NCBI GenBank assembly: GCA_965153355.1
Contig: OZ231126.1
Span: 73,222,001-73,286,000, forward strand
Length of the DNA stretch: 64,000 nucleotides
Reading direction: 5' to 3'
Source of the DNA: Flaccisagitta enflata
Lineage: Eukaryota; Chaetognatha; Sagittoidea; Aphragmophora
Shown: positions 44,980 to 57,085 of the stretch, in pieces
Layout of the letters: every line of letters begins with the position of its first letter
Numbering within the stretch: position 1 is the stretch's first letter
Program-made: the position numbers and the translations under genes
Notes under the pieces: model-generated
The model's input: only the letters and a program-made list of their open reading frames with translations
Database searches by the model: none
Told to the model about the DNA's origin: nothing

Positions 44980-47860
44980 TTTACGTAAAGATAAGTGGAG
45001 ACATCTTGAAAGAAAAAAGATAAAACAAACAAAAGACTGAGGTGAGGACACATTCTGGGGATGAAAAAAATAATAAATGATATAGAGGAAACAAAAGATT
45101 TACAAGATTTACAAGTTCTGCTGAGTAAGGACATCCATTGAGAGAAAAAAAGACTATTACAAAGAAAAGATTGTGGTGAGTGAAGACACACTTTTGGGAT
45201 GAAAGAAATTGTTAGGAAATGGTAATTAAGGACATTCTTTAAAAGAAAAACAAAAGACTATCAAAGAAAAAAGATCTGGTGAGTGAGGACATCTATTGAG
45301 ACAAAAAAAAGACTGCAACAAACAAAAGATTGTGATGAGTGAGGATACACTTTTGGGATGAAAAAAATTCTTTGGGATTAGTGAGTGAAGAGATTCTTTG
45401 AAGGGAAAAACAAAAGACTATAGGAGAAAAAAGATCTAGTGAGGGAGGACTTCTATTGAGAAAAAAAAAGACTACTACAAACAAAAGTTGTTGTGAGTGA
45501 AGACAGACTTTTTGGATAAAAAAAATCCATGGGAAATGATGAGTGAGGACCTTCTTTGAAGAAGAAAACAAAAGACTATCAAAGAAATAAGATCTGGTGA
45601 GTGAGGACATCTATTGAGAGAAAAAAAAAAGACTGCAACAAACAAAAGATTGTAGTGAGTGAGGACATATTTTTGGGATGAAAAAAATTCTAATGAATAG
45701 TAAGTGAGGATATTCTTTGAACATAAAAACAAAAGGCTATTAAAGAGAAAGGGTCTGGTGAGTGAGGACATCTACTGAGAGAAAAACAAGACTACTTCAA
45801 ACATGAGATTGTAATGAGTGAGGACAAACTTTTTGGAAAGAAAAAAAATTATTAGGAAATAATGAGTGAAGACATTTTTTGAAAATAAAAACAAAAGGCT
45901 ATCAAAGAAAAAGGGTCTGGTGAGTGACATCTATGGAGAAAAAACGACACTACAAATAAAAATTGTGGTGAGTGAGGACACACTTTTGGGATAAAAATCC
46001 TTTGAAGAAGAAAACAAAGACTATCAAAGAAAAAAAGTCTGCTAAGTGAGGACATCTATTGAGAGAAAAAAAGACTACTACAGACAAAAGATTGTGGTGA
46101 GTGAGGACACACTTTTGGGAAGAAAAAAAATCCTTAGAAATGGTGAGTGAGGACATTCTTTGAAGAGAAAAACAAAAGACTATCAAAGAAAAAGGGTCTG
46201 GTGAGTGAGGACATCTATTGAGAAAAAAAAAGACTACTACAAACAAAAGATAGTCGTGAGTGAGGACACACTTTTGGGATGAAAAAAAATCCTTAGAAAT
46301 GGTGAGTGAGGACATTCTTTGAAGAGAAAAACAAAATACTATCAAAGAAAAAGGGTCTGGTGAGTGAGGACATCTATTGATAAAAAAAAGACTACTACAA
46401 ACAAAAGATAGTGGTGAGTGAGGACACACTTTTGGGATGAAAAAAAATCCTTAGAAATGGTGAGTGAGGACATTCTTTGAAGAGAAAAACAAAAGACTAT
46501 CAAAGAAAAAGGGTCTGGTGAGTGAGGACATCTATTGAGAGAAAAAAAGACTACTACAAACAAAAGATTGTGGTGAGTGAGGACACACTTTTGGGATGAA
46601 AAAAAATCCTTAGAAATGGTGAGTGAGGACATTCTTTAAAGAGAAAAACAAAAGACTATTAAAGAAAAAGGGTCTGGTGAGTGAGGACATCTATTGAGAA
46701 AAAGACTAATACAACAGAAGATAGTGGTGAGGAGGACACACTTTTGGGATGAAAAAAAATCCTTAGAAATGGTGAGTGAGGACATTCTTTGAAGAGAAAA
46801 ACAAAAGACAATCAAAGAAAAAGGGTCTGGGTGAGTGAAGAGCCCATTGAGAAAAAAAAACTACTAAACAGAAGATAGTAGAGTGAGGACACATTGGGAT
46901 GAAAAATCCTTAGAAATGGTGAGTGAGGACATTCTTTGAAGAGAAAAACAAAAGACTATCAAAGAAAAAGGGTCTGTGAGTGAGAGGAGACCATTGGAGA
47001 AAAAAAAGATTACTACAAACAAAGATAGTGGTGAGTGAGGACACACTTTTGGGATGAAAAAATGCTTAGAATGGTGAGAGATATCTTTTGAGAAAAACAA
47101 AAGACCATCAAAGAAAAAGGTCTGGTGAGTGGGGACATTCCATTGAGAAAAAGTACCTACTATAAACAAAAGATAGCAGTGAGTGAGGACACACTTGGAA
47201 TGAAAACTTAGAAATGGTGAGTGAGGCCATTCTCTGAAGAGAAAAACAAAAATATCATCAAAGAAAAAGGGTCTGGTGAGTGAGGACATCTATTGAGAAA
47301 AAAAAAGACTACTACAAACAAAAGATAGTGGTGAGTGAGGACACACTTTTGGGATGAAAAAAAAATCCTTAGAAATGGTGAGTAAGGACATTCTTTGAAG
47401 AGAAAACAAAAGACTATCAAAGAAAAAGGGTCTGGTGAGTTGAGGATCTATTTGAGAAAAAAAAAAACTACTACAAACAAAAGATAGTGGTGTGAGTGAG
47501 GACACACTTTGGGATGAAAAACTTAGAAATGGTGAGTGAGGACATTCTTTGAAGAGAAAAACAAAAGACTATCAAAGAAAAAGGGTCTAGTGAGTGAGGA
47601 CATCTATTGAGAAAAAAAAAAGACTACTACAAACAAAAGATAGTGGTGAGTGAGGACACACTTTTGGGATGAAAAAAAATCCTTAGAAATGGTGAGTGAG
47701 GACATTCTTTGAAGAGAAAACAAAAAGACAACAAAGAAAAAGGGTCTGGTGAGTGAGGACATCTATTGGAAAAAAAAAAAGATCACTGCAAACAAAAGAT
47801 AGTAGAAAAAGAGGACACACTTTGGGATGGCAAAAAATCCTTGGAATGGTGTGAGTGAGG
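44980..47860 (+). repeat. 158-bp satellite, about 18 copies, each of three related sub-units
   Basis: Period about 158 bp, measured from CCTTAGAAATGG landmarks (46132, 46291, 46449, 46608 ...). Each period holds three sub-units of about 46-58 bp that start GGTGAGTGAGGACA and continue TTCTTTGAAGAG, TCTATTGAGA or CACTTTTGGGATG. Copies before 45700 and after 46700 are more diverged. Confidence 0.95.
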
Positions 47861-47939
47861 ACGGCAAAAAAAAAAAAAAAAACAAAAATTTACCCAGGAC
47901 TAAGTGGATCTTGCTTCGCTGCGATCCACAAAAAAAAGA

Positions 47940-48325
47940 AGAAAGAGGAAAAGAAGGAGAAGAAGAAGAAGAAGAAGAAGAAGAAGAAGAAGAAGAAGAA
48001 GAAGAAGGAGAAGAAGAAGAAGAAGGAGAAGAAGAAGTAGAAGAAGAAGAAGAAGAAGAAGAAGAAGAAGAAGAAGAAGAAGAAGAAGGAGAAGAAGAAG
48101 AAGAAGAAGAAGAAGCAGAAGCAGAAGAAGAAGAAGAAGAAGAAGAAGGAGAAGAAGAAGGAGGAGAAGAAGAAGGAGAAGAATAAGACGAAAACAATGA
48201 AAATGAAAATGAAAATGAAAATGAAAATGAAAATGAAAATGAAAATGAAAATGAAAATGAAAATTAAAATGAAAATGAAGAAAAGAAGAAAAAGAAAAAG
48301 AAAAAGAAAAAGAAAAAGAAAAAGA
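47940..48325 (+). repeat. (GAA)n, (GAAAAT)n and (GAAAAA)n microsatellites
   Basis: GAA to 48185, then 12 GAAAAT units, then GAAAAA. Confidence 0.98.
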
Positions 48326-48329
48326 GATA

Positions 48330-49090
48330 TACAGAGAAACAGACAGAAAAACACAGATAACGACAAATTGAATAAGATCCAGACTTTCCCAATACGATTT
48401 TCTGAGACATCATCATCATCACCATCGATATTATCGGTAAACAACAGCTGCAAAGCCGAGCTTTTTGTAATAAAGTTAGGGTCTGGGTGGGACTCTGGCC
48501 CAACCAACCTTTTACAGCCTGGTTAACACACTGACTTTACTTCTTTTTATGGGCCTAAATGACTACTCAAGGATTGAAGTTTAATACATATAATTGGTTA
48601 GTAATTCTCACACTTAACAAAATGGAACTTCCCAAACTTGCCTTTGACTAAGCCTAAGACTCAAGGGGACTGAGCTTCATAGTATAGCAAATTGTGTTTT
48701 ACCACCTATATTGGCTCAAGGATGTGTGATTGTATTTTATGGCCTCTAACTTAACTTAGAGGAAGAATCAGATTTTATAGTTCACTAGGTGAGAATGGAT
48801 AGTCTGACTCACAGGAACTGTGAGGCAGAGTGTAGCCCAACTGCCCAAGTAGTATGGGAATTATTTCTGTAGACAGAGAGACATAAGTCATCTAAGAGTC
48901 TAAGAATTGAAGTGTCTCACTGCCAGTTTGCTTCTCCTTATATACCCCAAAAGGTAGTGCTACCCCCAAACAGGAGGGTAATACTCCCATGCCAAAGTAG
49001 CGGTGGTCTCAAGAAGGAGGGATTCACTTCCTCATGGAAGTAGCGGTACTTCCCCAAGGTCTTGAAGCCTTGTAACCATGGCAACCGGCC
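48330..49090. other. Intergenic, no gene recognised
   Basis: Unique sequence. It was searched for the missing amylase exons (expected motifs near the WWDN junction) without success. Confidence 0.4.
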
Positions 49091-49096
49091 TCCTTA

Positions 49097-49672
49097 TACC
49101 TTGGGAAAGGAGTAAGAGGCTGGGGAAAGACTGATAGGCTGGGGAAGGGCCGGGAGGCCGGGAAAGGAGTAAGAGGCCGGGAAGGGAGTAAGAGGCCGGG
49201 CAAGGAGTAAGAGGCCGGGAAAGGAGTAAGAGGTTGGGAAAGGAGTAAGAGGCCGGGAAAGGAGTAAGAGGCCGGGAAAGGAGTAAGAGGCCGGGAAAGG
49301 AGTAAGAGGCCGGGAAAGGAGTAAGAGGCCGGGAAAGGAGTAAGAGGCCGGGAAAGGAGTAAGAGGCCGGGAAAGGAGTAAGAGGCCGGGAAAGGAGTAA
49401 GAGGCCGGGAAAGGAGTAAGAGGACGGGAAAGGAGTAAGAGGCCGGGAAAGGAGTAAGAGGCCGGGAAAGGAGTAAGAGGCCGGGAAAGGAGTAAGAGGC
49501 CGGGAAAGGAGTAAGAGGCCGGGAAAGGAGTAAGAGGCCGGGAAAGGAGTAAGAGGCCGGGAAAGGAGTAAGAGGCCGGGAAAGCAGTAAGAGGCCGGGA
49601 AAGGAGTAAGAGGCCGGGAAAGGAGTAAGAGGCCGGGAAAGGAGTAAGAGGCCGGCGGCTAATAGGTACCGC
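49097..49672 (+). repeat. 19-bp minisatellite, about 29 copies
   Basis: Unit GGCCGGGAAAGGAGTAAGA, nearly identical over about 500 bp; the first few units vary. Homogeneity suggests recent expansion. Confidence 0.97.
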
Positions 49673-50044
49673 TACATTGAGGCATTACTACGAAGTGTGG
49701 CTACTTTTTGGAGTATTATTACATAATTAGGCTTTCTGTTGATTCTGATTCTCCGTATGTCAATTCATAAGTTTATCTTTTATCCGTCCTGTTCAATCCA
49801 TTTCAAGATGGATAAAATGACTTCCAAAGTTGAGGCTCTTTACCATCGTCCAAACATTACCACATAAATAGGCTAACTGAAGCTCTATGCCCTACTATTT
49901 TATTACACTTTCCCGTTTTCCTAACCTCCCCTTCATCTCCCCCCTCCACCAACTTAAAAAGAAACTGCAGCTGTTGGAAGATTTTCCGTCTGTTATCTGA
50001 CCTGGACGTAATTGCGTTCGTTTTCCGACAAATGCGCGCAGAAA

Positions 50045-50346
50045 GGGGGCGTTTGTAGTTAGAGACAGTCTCGTTTTTAACGGGCCACTCGGTCGCTCGC
50101 TAAGTTTGTTCAATCGCACTGCTCACTCGCTCTGCAGCGCTCCACTTTGCTACGCTCGCTTCGCTTCGCTCACTTCGCTGCGCTCCACTCGCTACGCTTG
50201 CTTCGCTCGCTCGCTCCGTTCACGGACTCGCTCACTGAATTCGCTCACTCCCTCATGAGACAGTTGAAATTCTTGAATATGTGTTCACACTGTAAACGCG
50301 TTTCACAGGAACAAACGCGTCTTTGGTCATCATTAGAAACACGCCC
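50045..50346 (+). mobile_element. PIF/Harbinger-like MITE
   Basis: GGGGGCGTTTGTAGTTAGAG ... TTAGAAACACGCCC, an enlarged (CGCTC/TTCGCTC) interior and the conserved GACAGTTGAAATTCTTGAAT. Confidence 0.8.
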
Positions 50347-51020
50347 TTACGGTGCAATGCATAAAAAAAGATACAAGCCAAAGTTCATGTTTAAGGGACA
50401 TAAAATTAATTTTTTTAGGTTCCTCTTGGGAGCATTTGAAAAAACTTCAAAAAACGGAGACATTGCCACCAAGCCCAAAAAGTTTGATCAATTTGCTTTA
50501 ATTCTATGATAAAATAATGACATAGTGTCAAAATGAGCAATGAAAATCATAACCTTTTTTTGCTGACATCAAGAAAGGAATGTTTTTACCCAGATTGACA
50601 TAACTTTCAAACGAATTGAGTTACAGATGCCAGATACGACTCAAATGGAAGCTATTTTGAAGGGCATTCCAAATGTCATAGATTCTTATTAGTTTAAAGA
50701 TAGTTCAAAGAATCTAGATATGGTTAAAGTCAATTTAAAAAGTTAAATGTTAAAAAACGTTAAAAAGGTTAAATAGGGAAGTTCTCATCTCGAGCCATTC
50801 ATTCAGCCCAAACCCATGCCTTACACAATAGAATCTGATTCTCAACATCTGCAATTCAAGCTCGAAGGCCTAGAATGCCAACCAAAGCCTCAAAGTGTAT
50901 TATGACCCGTCTCCGTTAGATTCTAGGGCAAATGTGTGTGTTTTAATTTCTAAGAGAGTTGTAGCAGTGCAGCGGAGTAAAAATCCAAATCAATTAATGT
51001 ACAGAAAGGGATATCTTTTT
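50347..51020. other. Intergenic, no gene recognised
   Basis: AT-rich; possible old dispersed repeat at 50570-50700 (see 11070-11290). Confidence 0.4.
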
Positions 51021-51305
51021 AGATGCGTCCTTGCATCTCTATAATAGGCTGTGTCCGTTGGTCGTTCGGTTGGTCGGTTGGTCGGTCGGTCGGTTGGTTG
51101 GTAAAGCATTCATTAAAAACATCAAAATCAAGCATTTTTTCAACAGAAAAGTGGTTCTGACCTAGTAAAAGAAGCATACATCTAGTAATTCATTCATAAA
51201 ATTATTCATTCATTCACAAATTACATTTATTCAGAAAAAAAACATTCATTCATAAAAAAACGTTCATTCAAAGAGGACGCATCGTTGGCCTACTTGGCCT
51301 TGTTT
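51021..51305 (+). mobile_element. Hairpin/(GTCN)n element, GATGCG subtype
   Basis: AGATGCGTCCTTGCATCT hairpin, ATAATAGGCTGTGTCCG, (GTCG/GTTG)n, ATTCATTCATAAA repeats, arm GAGGACGCATC, end GGCCTACTTGGCCTTGTTT (GGCC..GGCC hairpin). Confidence 0.85.
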
Positions 51306-51309
51306 GCTT

Positions 51310-51382
51310 CTTTTCGAGATTTTCAACTCGAGCGTGACTGACCGGCAGACAGAGCTAGTTATAGAGGTGCTATGGCGCACCT
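51310..51382 (-). mobile_element. Hairpin/(GTCN)n element, GGTGCG subtype, tail-to-tail with previous
   Basis: TTTTCAACTCGAGCGTGAC, GACCGGCAGACAG, then 5' hairpin AGGTGCGCCATAGCACCT on the minus strand. Confidence 0.75.
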
Positions 51383-51507
51383 AAAAATGAGAATAACGAC
51401 AATGACAATGACTGTTATTATGAAAATGATTATGACGATGACGATGATGATGATGATGACGATGACGATGATATAATGATGATGAAAAACCATTTTCAGT
51501 GATTTTA

Positions 51508-51669
51508 AGTTGCGGACACGCAACTCAATAGGAGGCTTTGTCCGTCCGTCGGTCCGTTAGTCAGTCCGTTGGTCAGGTACGTCACGCTTTCGAGTTGAAA
51601 ATTGGGAAAACCTTGCGTACCGCCCCTGCCCACCCGTCCGCAACTGGTGGCCGTGTATCCGGCCTTGTT
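51508..51669 (+). mobile_element. Hairpin/(GTCN)n element, GTTGCG subtype
   Basis: AGTTGCGGACACGCAACT, AGGAGGCTTTGTCCG, (GTCC/GTCG)n, arm GTCCGCAACT, end CCGTGTATCCGGCCTTGTTT. Confidence 0.9.
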
Positions 51670-51670
51670 T

Positions 51671-51752
51671 ACTGTTTCTTGATATTTTCAACTCGAGCGT
51701 GACGTGACCGACCAACAGACAGTACCTCTTATAGAGGTGCTATGGCGCACCT
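51671..51752 (-). mobile_element. Hairpin/(GTCN)n element, GGTGCG subtype, tail-to-tail with previous
   Basis: TTTTCAACTCGAGCGTGAC, GACCAACAGACAG, 5' hairpin AGGTGCGCCATAGCACCT on the minus strand. Same arrangement as at 51310-51382. Confidence 0.78.
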
Positions 51753-51756
51753 AAAA

Positions 51757-51905
<149 letters not shown>

Positions 51906-51933
51906 GTTGACTAACGCAATGATTCTTAAATAG

Positions 51934-52155
51934 GTGGGACAATGGCAACAACCAAATCGCGTTCTCCCGCGGAAATCGCGCTTTCATCGCCTTCAACAAC
52001 GAAGATGGCGTTTTAGACCGAACTCTCAGCACAGGACTTCCGGCGGGCGCCTACTGTGACGTCATGTCCGGTGACCCAACCAAAACCGGATGTACCGGCA
52101 ATGTCGTCAACGTTGATGGCGCCGGAAGAGCGCACATCGTCGCCAAACCCGCCAG
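51934..52155 (+). CDS. Alpha-amylase (GH13) exon encoding C-terminal domain C, 5' partial gene
   Basis: Acceptor ttaaatag precedes 51934 and a donor (CCAG|GTGTGT) follows 52155. The frame starts [17 protein letters not shown] and continues IAFNNEDG ... [12 protein letters not shown] ... GCTGNVVNV. This is the animal alpha-amylase domain C (Greek-key beta sandwich) with its conserved YCDV and GCTG cysteine pair. Animal amylases hydrolyse internal alpha-1,4 bonds of starch and glycogen in the gut lumen. The split codon at the 5' end (TG|G then TGG) predicts an upstream exon ending just before the conserved Trp-Trp-Asp. I did not find that exon in the window, so the catalytic barrel (Asp-Glu-Asp) is not seen here. 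The intron before it ends in (GA)n(GAC)n only about 25 nt upstream. The 3' junction is phase 2 and joins 56671 in frame. Confidence 0.92.
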
Positions 52156-52174
52156 GTGTGTGGGATGTTGTGTT

Positions 52175-52930
<756 letters not shown>

Positions 52931-53678
52931 TAGCCGACATTCTGTGTGCGCCAACAGCTTCATGACCAACACTCGTTTAAAGATGAAATTATATGCAATC
53001 ATGACCAAAACTTTTTAAAGAATAATGATGAATAAGGGATGTTTGTGACAAAGACTAATTTCTACACTAAAACCATCCTTCAACTTACTAAGCAATCGCA
53101 AAAATCAATTTCACAATTTCTACTTACTAAATATGAATACGATCAAGGTGATGCAATGGTTTTTCCTTTGCATGCACACATGCCCAATAACCATGACCAA
53201 GTAAAACTGAACAAGTACCGCCGATGTATCACGATACCGGGCAGCGTTTGAACAAAGCATAAAAGGATTTTTTTCTGAAAATGGAAAGGTAGAAAGCAAC
53301 ATAGTAGCAATTAGACCAATTGTTTCGATCTCTAGCAATTGCAAAAACAGTTCAGTCAACGTAATGGAACAGCAATAAATATAGCACGAGAACAGTTGTT
53401 ATCCAAATGTAAATCGAGAAAAGAGGCTTCGCTAATTTTATAAGCGACTAGTACAGTGATCAATGTGTTTTTTTTTTTTCTTTTGTTTTGTTTTGTTTTT
53501 TTTTTTTTTTGTTTTTTTTTTTTCCATTATTTCACTTCCTTTGTCTTTTTCCTTTCATTCGTATCGTTTTTCAGATCACATCAATTAATAGAATAAAAGA
53601 TAGCCAATTTACTCGGGAAGCCAAATCCATAATTCACCACAAGTTTTCAGATGAGCCGAGACAAAAACGCGACACCGC
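52931..53678. other. Amylase intron, no further feature
   Basis: AT-rich, T-rich at 53467-53525; no exon supported. Confidence 0.4.
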
Positions 53679-54095
53679 CTATTCATTCTGTCCACGCTGC
53701 GAGTTCTGCCATTCACACACACGGCACCCCCTTTCCGTACAGACAAACCGGGCATAGTCAGACAGAAAAGCCCCCCTGGACCTACGTTTGAAAGCCCCAA
53801 GGGAAGGAACCCCCCTCATCTCATCCGGAACCGTGTCCCACTCCTTAGGTACCCTATAGCCCACCGACCCGTGGTCCCTTGTAGACAGGAAATGCCCGGA
53901 GCCCGCCGCCCTAGTGGCGTGGCCATGCACACCACCCACCCTTCTCAACATAGCCGCCTGGTTCTCCGGCAGCTGACCCCTACAGAAGCGCCACGCATGA
54001 ACCCGCAGTTGCTGCCGGTAGAGGTCACCCACCTTCAGCATCCCATGCGTGAGGATGAATAAAGGACCTGACAGATAGACAAACGTTGGTAGGGA
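53679..54095 (-). pseudogene. Non-LTR retrotransposon relic: C-terminal end of reverse-transcriptase ORF
   Basis: The frame reads about YLSGPLFILTHGMLKVGDLY then RQQLRVHAWRF ... GSVGYRVPKEWDTVPDEMRG, SLGAFKRRSRGAFLSDYARF and a stop. The spacing of Leu-Tyr, 'Y-R-x-P-x-x-W-x-x-x-P-x-x-x-R', then 'S-x-x-x-F-K-x-x-x-x-x-x-L' is the typical tail of CR1/L2/jockey-type RT proteins. A stop at about 54100 closes the frame upstream, and the catalytic RT core is absent, so this is a 5'-truncated dead copy inside the amylase intron. Confidence 0.7.
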
Positions 54096-54233
54096 CTACG
54101 GAGGGGAAGGCTCAGCTCGGGAAGATCGCCATGCAAGCGATCAGGTGACAAATGGAGGCGAGTGCTCGCATTTCATAATCTTCTTATCGCAAATAAAGTA
54201 AGAATAGAGAGTGCATAATGAATCGTGACTTAC

Positions 54234-54294
54234 CGTCGCTGTCGCTGTCGACATCGCTCTCGCTGCTGCGGAACCATGTTATGGCGGCCATTAC
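54234..54294 (-). CDS. Candidate small coding exon with consensus splice donor
   Basis: Read on the minus strand, cctctgtag ends at 54295. The exon then reads GTA ATG GCC GCC ... and encodes (V)MAAITWFRSSESDVDSDSD before the donor G|GTAAGTC at 54233. It could be a first coding exon (ATG at 54291, good context) or an internal one. An alternative frame from about 54384 gives a hydrophobic MPSLLLYFLLYAGITSISLL that runs through the same stretch. No family is recognised. It lies antisense within the large amylase intron, so it could be a nested gene or chance. Confidence 0.3.
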
Positions 54295-54429
54295 CTACAG
54301 AGGATGGCTTGGATGGGTAGAGGAATGAGACGAGAAGGATGAGGTGGTGAAATAGTAGTGAAATAGAGGTGATACCGGCGTATAGAAGGAAGTAAAGGAG
54401 GAGCGATGGCATGCGGCAGCTCGATTTAG

Positions 54430-54600
54430 CCAAAGGTCCTTCACCGTGGTAACGCTGTCGCCGCCGAGTTCGCCATTGCAGTTATCGTTGCTATTCGTAT
54501 AACTGTCACTGTCACCATCGCCGCCTCAATCGCCGACACTGTCACCATCGCCGCCGCAATCGCCGTCACTGTCGCCGTCGCCGTCGCTTCATTATCATTA
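54430..54600 (+). repeat. Degenerate (GTCGCC/GTCACT)n hexamer-rich tract
   Basis: Repeating GTCACTGTCACCATCGCCGC units with drift. Confidence 0.8.
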
Positions 54601-54690
54601 TTGGCGAATTTTCTTCCTTATCATGTGGTTGAGACTTGAGAGGAGCGTTGACGTGAGTCTTGTTATCGGACTTGACTTTTGCGTCTTTTT

Positions 54691-54843
54691 AGTCGCGTGC
54701 GTGCGACTCTATGACCCACTCTGTCCGTCTGTCCGTCCGTCCGTCCCGTCTGTCCGTAGGTCACACTTAGCGGTCACACCTTAGCTTTTTCGCCGCTCCT
54801 GCCCACCCGCACGCGACTTCAGCTCGTGTATACGGCCTTGTTT
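54691..54843 (+). mobile_element. Hairpin/(GTCN)n element, GTCGCG subtype
   Basis: AGTCGCGTGCGTGCGACT, CTATGACCCACTCTGTCCG, (TCCG)n, arm GCACGCGACTT, end CTCGTGTATACGGCCTTGTTT. Confidence 0.88.
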
Positions 54844-55189
54844 TTTACCTATTTAGGTCTATCATGCGCCAAATACGCAAGCAGGCGCAATCAGACAGTT
54901 TGACAGCAATATTGTCGTCGATGATGAATGGAGAATTAGGAGATGAATGAAGGTCATGATCAGATGGAGGACCAGGATCGCGTGGAAAGGAAGGTGGTCG
55001 GGAAAGGGAGATCAGGGAAGAAGCCAGGGGAGGAATCATGAGGACAAGATGTCACGCACCAGTGCAGTGACTGGTATTAAGTGCCGTAGTAGGCCGTTCG
55101 AATGTCCCGTATTGCCTATTGGATCACTGTTAGCTTCAACGCGGACTAACAGTAGCAACAGAAAATTAGACTTTCATTTTTTCATGTTT

Positions 55190-55375
55190 AGTTGCGGACA
55201 CGCAACTCTATAAGAAAACTTTGTCCGTCTGTCCGTCCGTCCGTCCGTCCGTAACCCATGAGTCAAAAATTGGAAAACGAGCGTTTTAGATGCCTTTTTG
55301 GTTGGGGTGTGGATGGGGGTTGGAAGCCCCTACCCACCCGTCCGCAACGATATTATGACCGCGCATCACTTGTTT
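55190..55375 (+). mobile_element. Hairpin/(GTCN)n element, GTTGCG subtype with GTGAC-type end
   Basis: AGTTGCGGACACGCAACT, TATAAGAAAACTTTGTCCG, (TCCG)n, arm GTCCGCAACG, decayed terminal hairpin ATGACCGCGCATCAC, then TTGTTTTT. Confidence 0.88.
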
Positions 55376-55469
55376 TTTTACAGTTCTTAGGTTCTTTAAC
55401 GAATTGCACTATTTAGTATCTACTTTCCTGATCAAAGACAACTTCTGAAGCAGATTTAATGACGTTTAT

Positions 55470-55513
55470 CATTAAGAAAAGCCACTCATAGAGCTGCATG
55501 TCCGCAACTAAAA
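55470..55513 (-). mobile_element. Hairpin/(GTCN)n element 5'-end relic
   Basis: AGCCACTCATAGAGCTGCATGTCCGCAACT matches the reversed 5' end of the GTTGCG subtype. Confidence 0.55.
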
Positions 55514-55754
55514 GGATGGATTGTGAATCAAATTTTCTGTTGCTACTGTTTGGAAGTATGTTAGACTTTTGAGTCGCCTGAAAAGTGTCAGAATTAGAAG
55601 CATCCAATGGTTCGGAGAAGCGTTCTCACTTAAGTTAAGTGACCGATGTCGTGTTGTGCGTGGTACTGCTGTAGTTTCATTACCTCTGTTGCTAGTTCCA
55701 TCATTTTGGCTCCATGATTTTCTTTGATTCTGAAGGCGTTTTCGCTTTTTTTTT

Positions 55755-55999
55755 AGTCGCGTGCTACTCGACTCTTTAAGCCACTTTGTCGGTCTGTCGG
55801 TCGGTCCGTCGGTCGGTCCGTAACAAAGTCGTTTTTAAGGCTTTTTATCGCGTTTTTGATGGCTCTGAATGGCAGAGAAGAAACTTGGAGGAGTAAAAAG
55901 CCTTTTAAAAAGTGCTTGTGAAAAAAGTTTTTGTCCGTCTGTCTGCCTGACATTTTTTGAAAGTGCCGACGCACGCGACTTAGGTCTAATGACCTTGTT
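55755..55999 (+). mobile_element. Hairpin/(GTCN)n element, variant
   Basis: AGTCGCGTGCTACTCGACT, (GTCG/GTCC)n, arm GACGCACGCGACTT, end AGGTCTAATGACCTTGTTTT (AGGTC..GACCT hairpin). Confidence 0.85.
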
Positions 56000-56670
56000 T
56001 TCCGTTGAGCTTGAGAAAGTATAGTTCAAAATGAAGAAATTAGAAATCCTCCTTAGTTTATTTTGATGGATGAGGGGCTGAGGGCCAAGGGGTACATGGT
56101 TGACGTGAGATGGAGAAATAGTAAGAGACATGTCCTGATTTTAAAAACATCATATCCCTACTGTGAGGGCAGTAGAAAGAATATTCCAAATTACAGAAGA
56201 CATAAATAGACATCATCAAATAAGTGATTCAGACATTTCTTTTTTCAAAATTTCTATGCGAATAATGCTGTAACATGTGGTTATGAAATGAAAATATTAA
56301 ACGTATTGCATGGTTTGATATTGCTGATAAAGCGAAAACATGGTAGAGATGCACAATTTAAGCAGACAGACAGACTGCCCTCTGGCCGATTAACTGAAGT
56401 AGCGTGTCCGCAGTAAAATGAAGCCGCAATTAGAGAAAAATTAGCCAAAAAACAAGAAATAGCAACACCAGAGCGGAAGTGAATAAATCATTCAACTTGC
56501 ACGAACTGTGGCCTCGGAGAAAAGGAAGGACCATCAATCAGATCAACAATGGTCACTGTAGTTCTGCATGAATCGGAATTGTTTCCCTTTATCTGACTTG
56601 CTCACGTCCTTGTTCCGATGAAGGTAGAAGAGAGAATCCTCAAAAAAGAAATAACTTTCCATTTTCTCAG
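56000..56670. other. Amylase intron 3' part
   Basis: AT-rich; a short relic of a hairpin element at about 56365-56415 (AGACAGACAGACTG ... GCGTGTCCGCAGT). Pyrimidine tract before 56671. Confidence 0.5.
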
Positions 56671-56849
56671 AAACTACGACACCGATCCTATTGTGGCGAT
56701 CCATGTCAACGCCAAATCCGGGGGTGGCAGCAGCAGCGGCGGCGGCGGCGGACCCACCAACCCCCCACCTGTTGGCGGAGACTGCAACAAAAACGAGTCA
56801 GAGAGAGTCGAATGTGGATTTTTTGGAATACAACAACACCAGTGTGAAG
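56671..56849 (+). CDS. Alpha-amylase penultimate exon: end of domain C, linker and first half of trefoil domain
   Basis: Acceptor ttttctcag before 56671 and donor GAAG|GTGAGG at 56850. It completes an Arg codon from the previous exon and reads NYDTDPIVAIHVNAKSG. This is the terminal strand of amylase domain C, near which most animal amylases stop. It continues into a Gly/Ser/Pro linker (SGGGSSSGGGGGP, then TNPPPVGG) and DCNKNESERVECGFFGIQQ, the start of a P-type (trefoil) domain. About 60 residues lie beyond the usual amylase end. The 4.5-kb intron before it holds two (GT)n arrays, a foldback MITE, a LINE relic and several hairpin elements. Confidence 0.92.
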
Positions 56850-57085
56850 GTGAGGGAGAGTTATCGAGTGAGTGAGTGGGTGAGTGAGTGACAGACCGAT
56901 AGACGGAAACGGACAGACGGAAACAGACAGAAACATTTAGACAGACAGATAAACTGACAGAAACTCAACACATCCAGACTCAACACATCCAGACAAACAG
57001 ACGAAATGTAGGAACGACAGACAGACAGGCCCATTGACCTGCCTAAAATACACAACTCATCAGTCTTGCTCCGTTTCTTTCCCAG

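Noticed and set aside
45293-47505. Series of minus-strand frames with SSLTISKDFFSSQKCVLTHH
   Set aside because: Translation of the 158-bp satellite; stops occur in every unit or two and the unit length is not a multiple of three.
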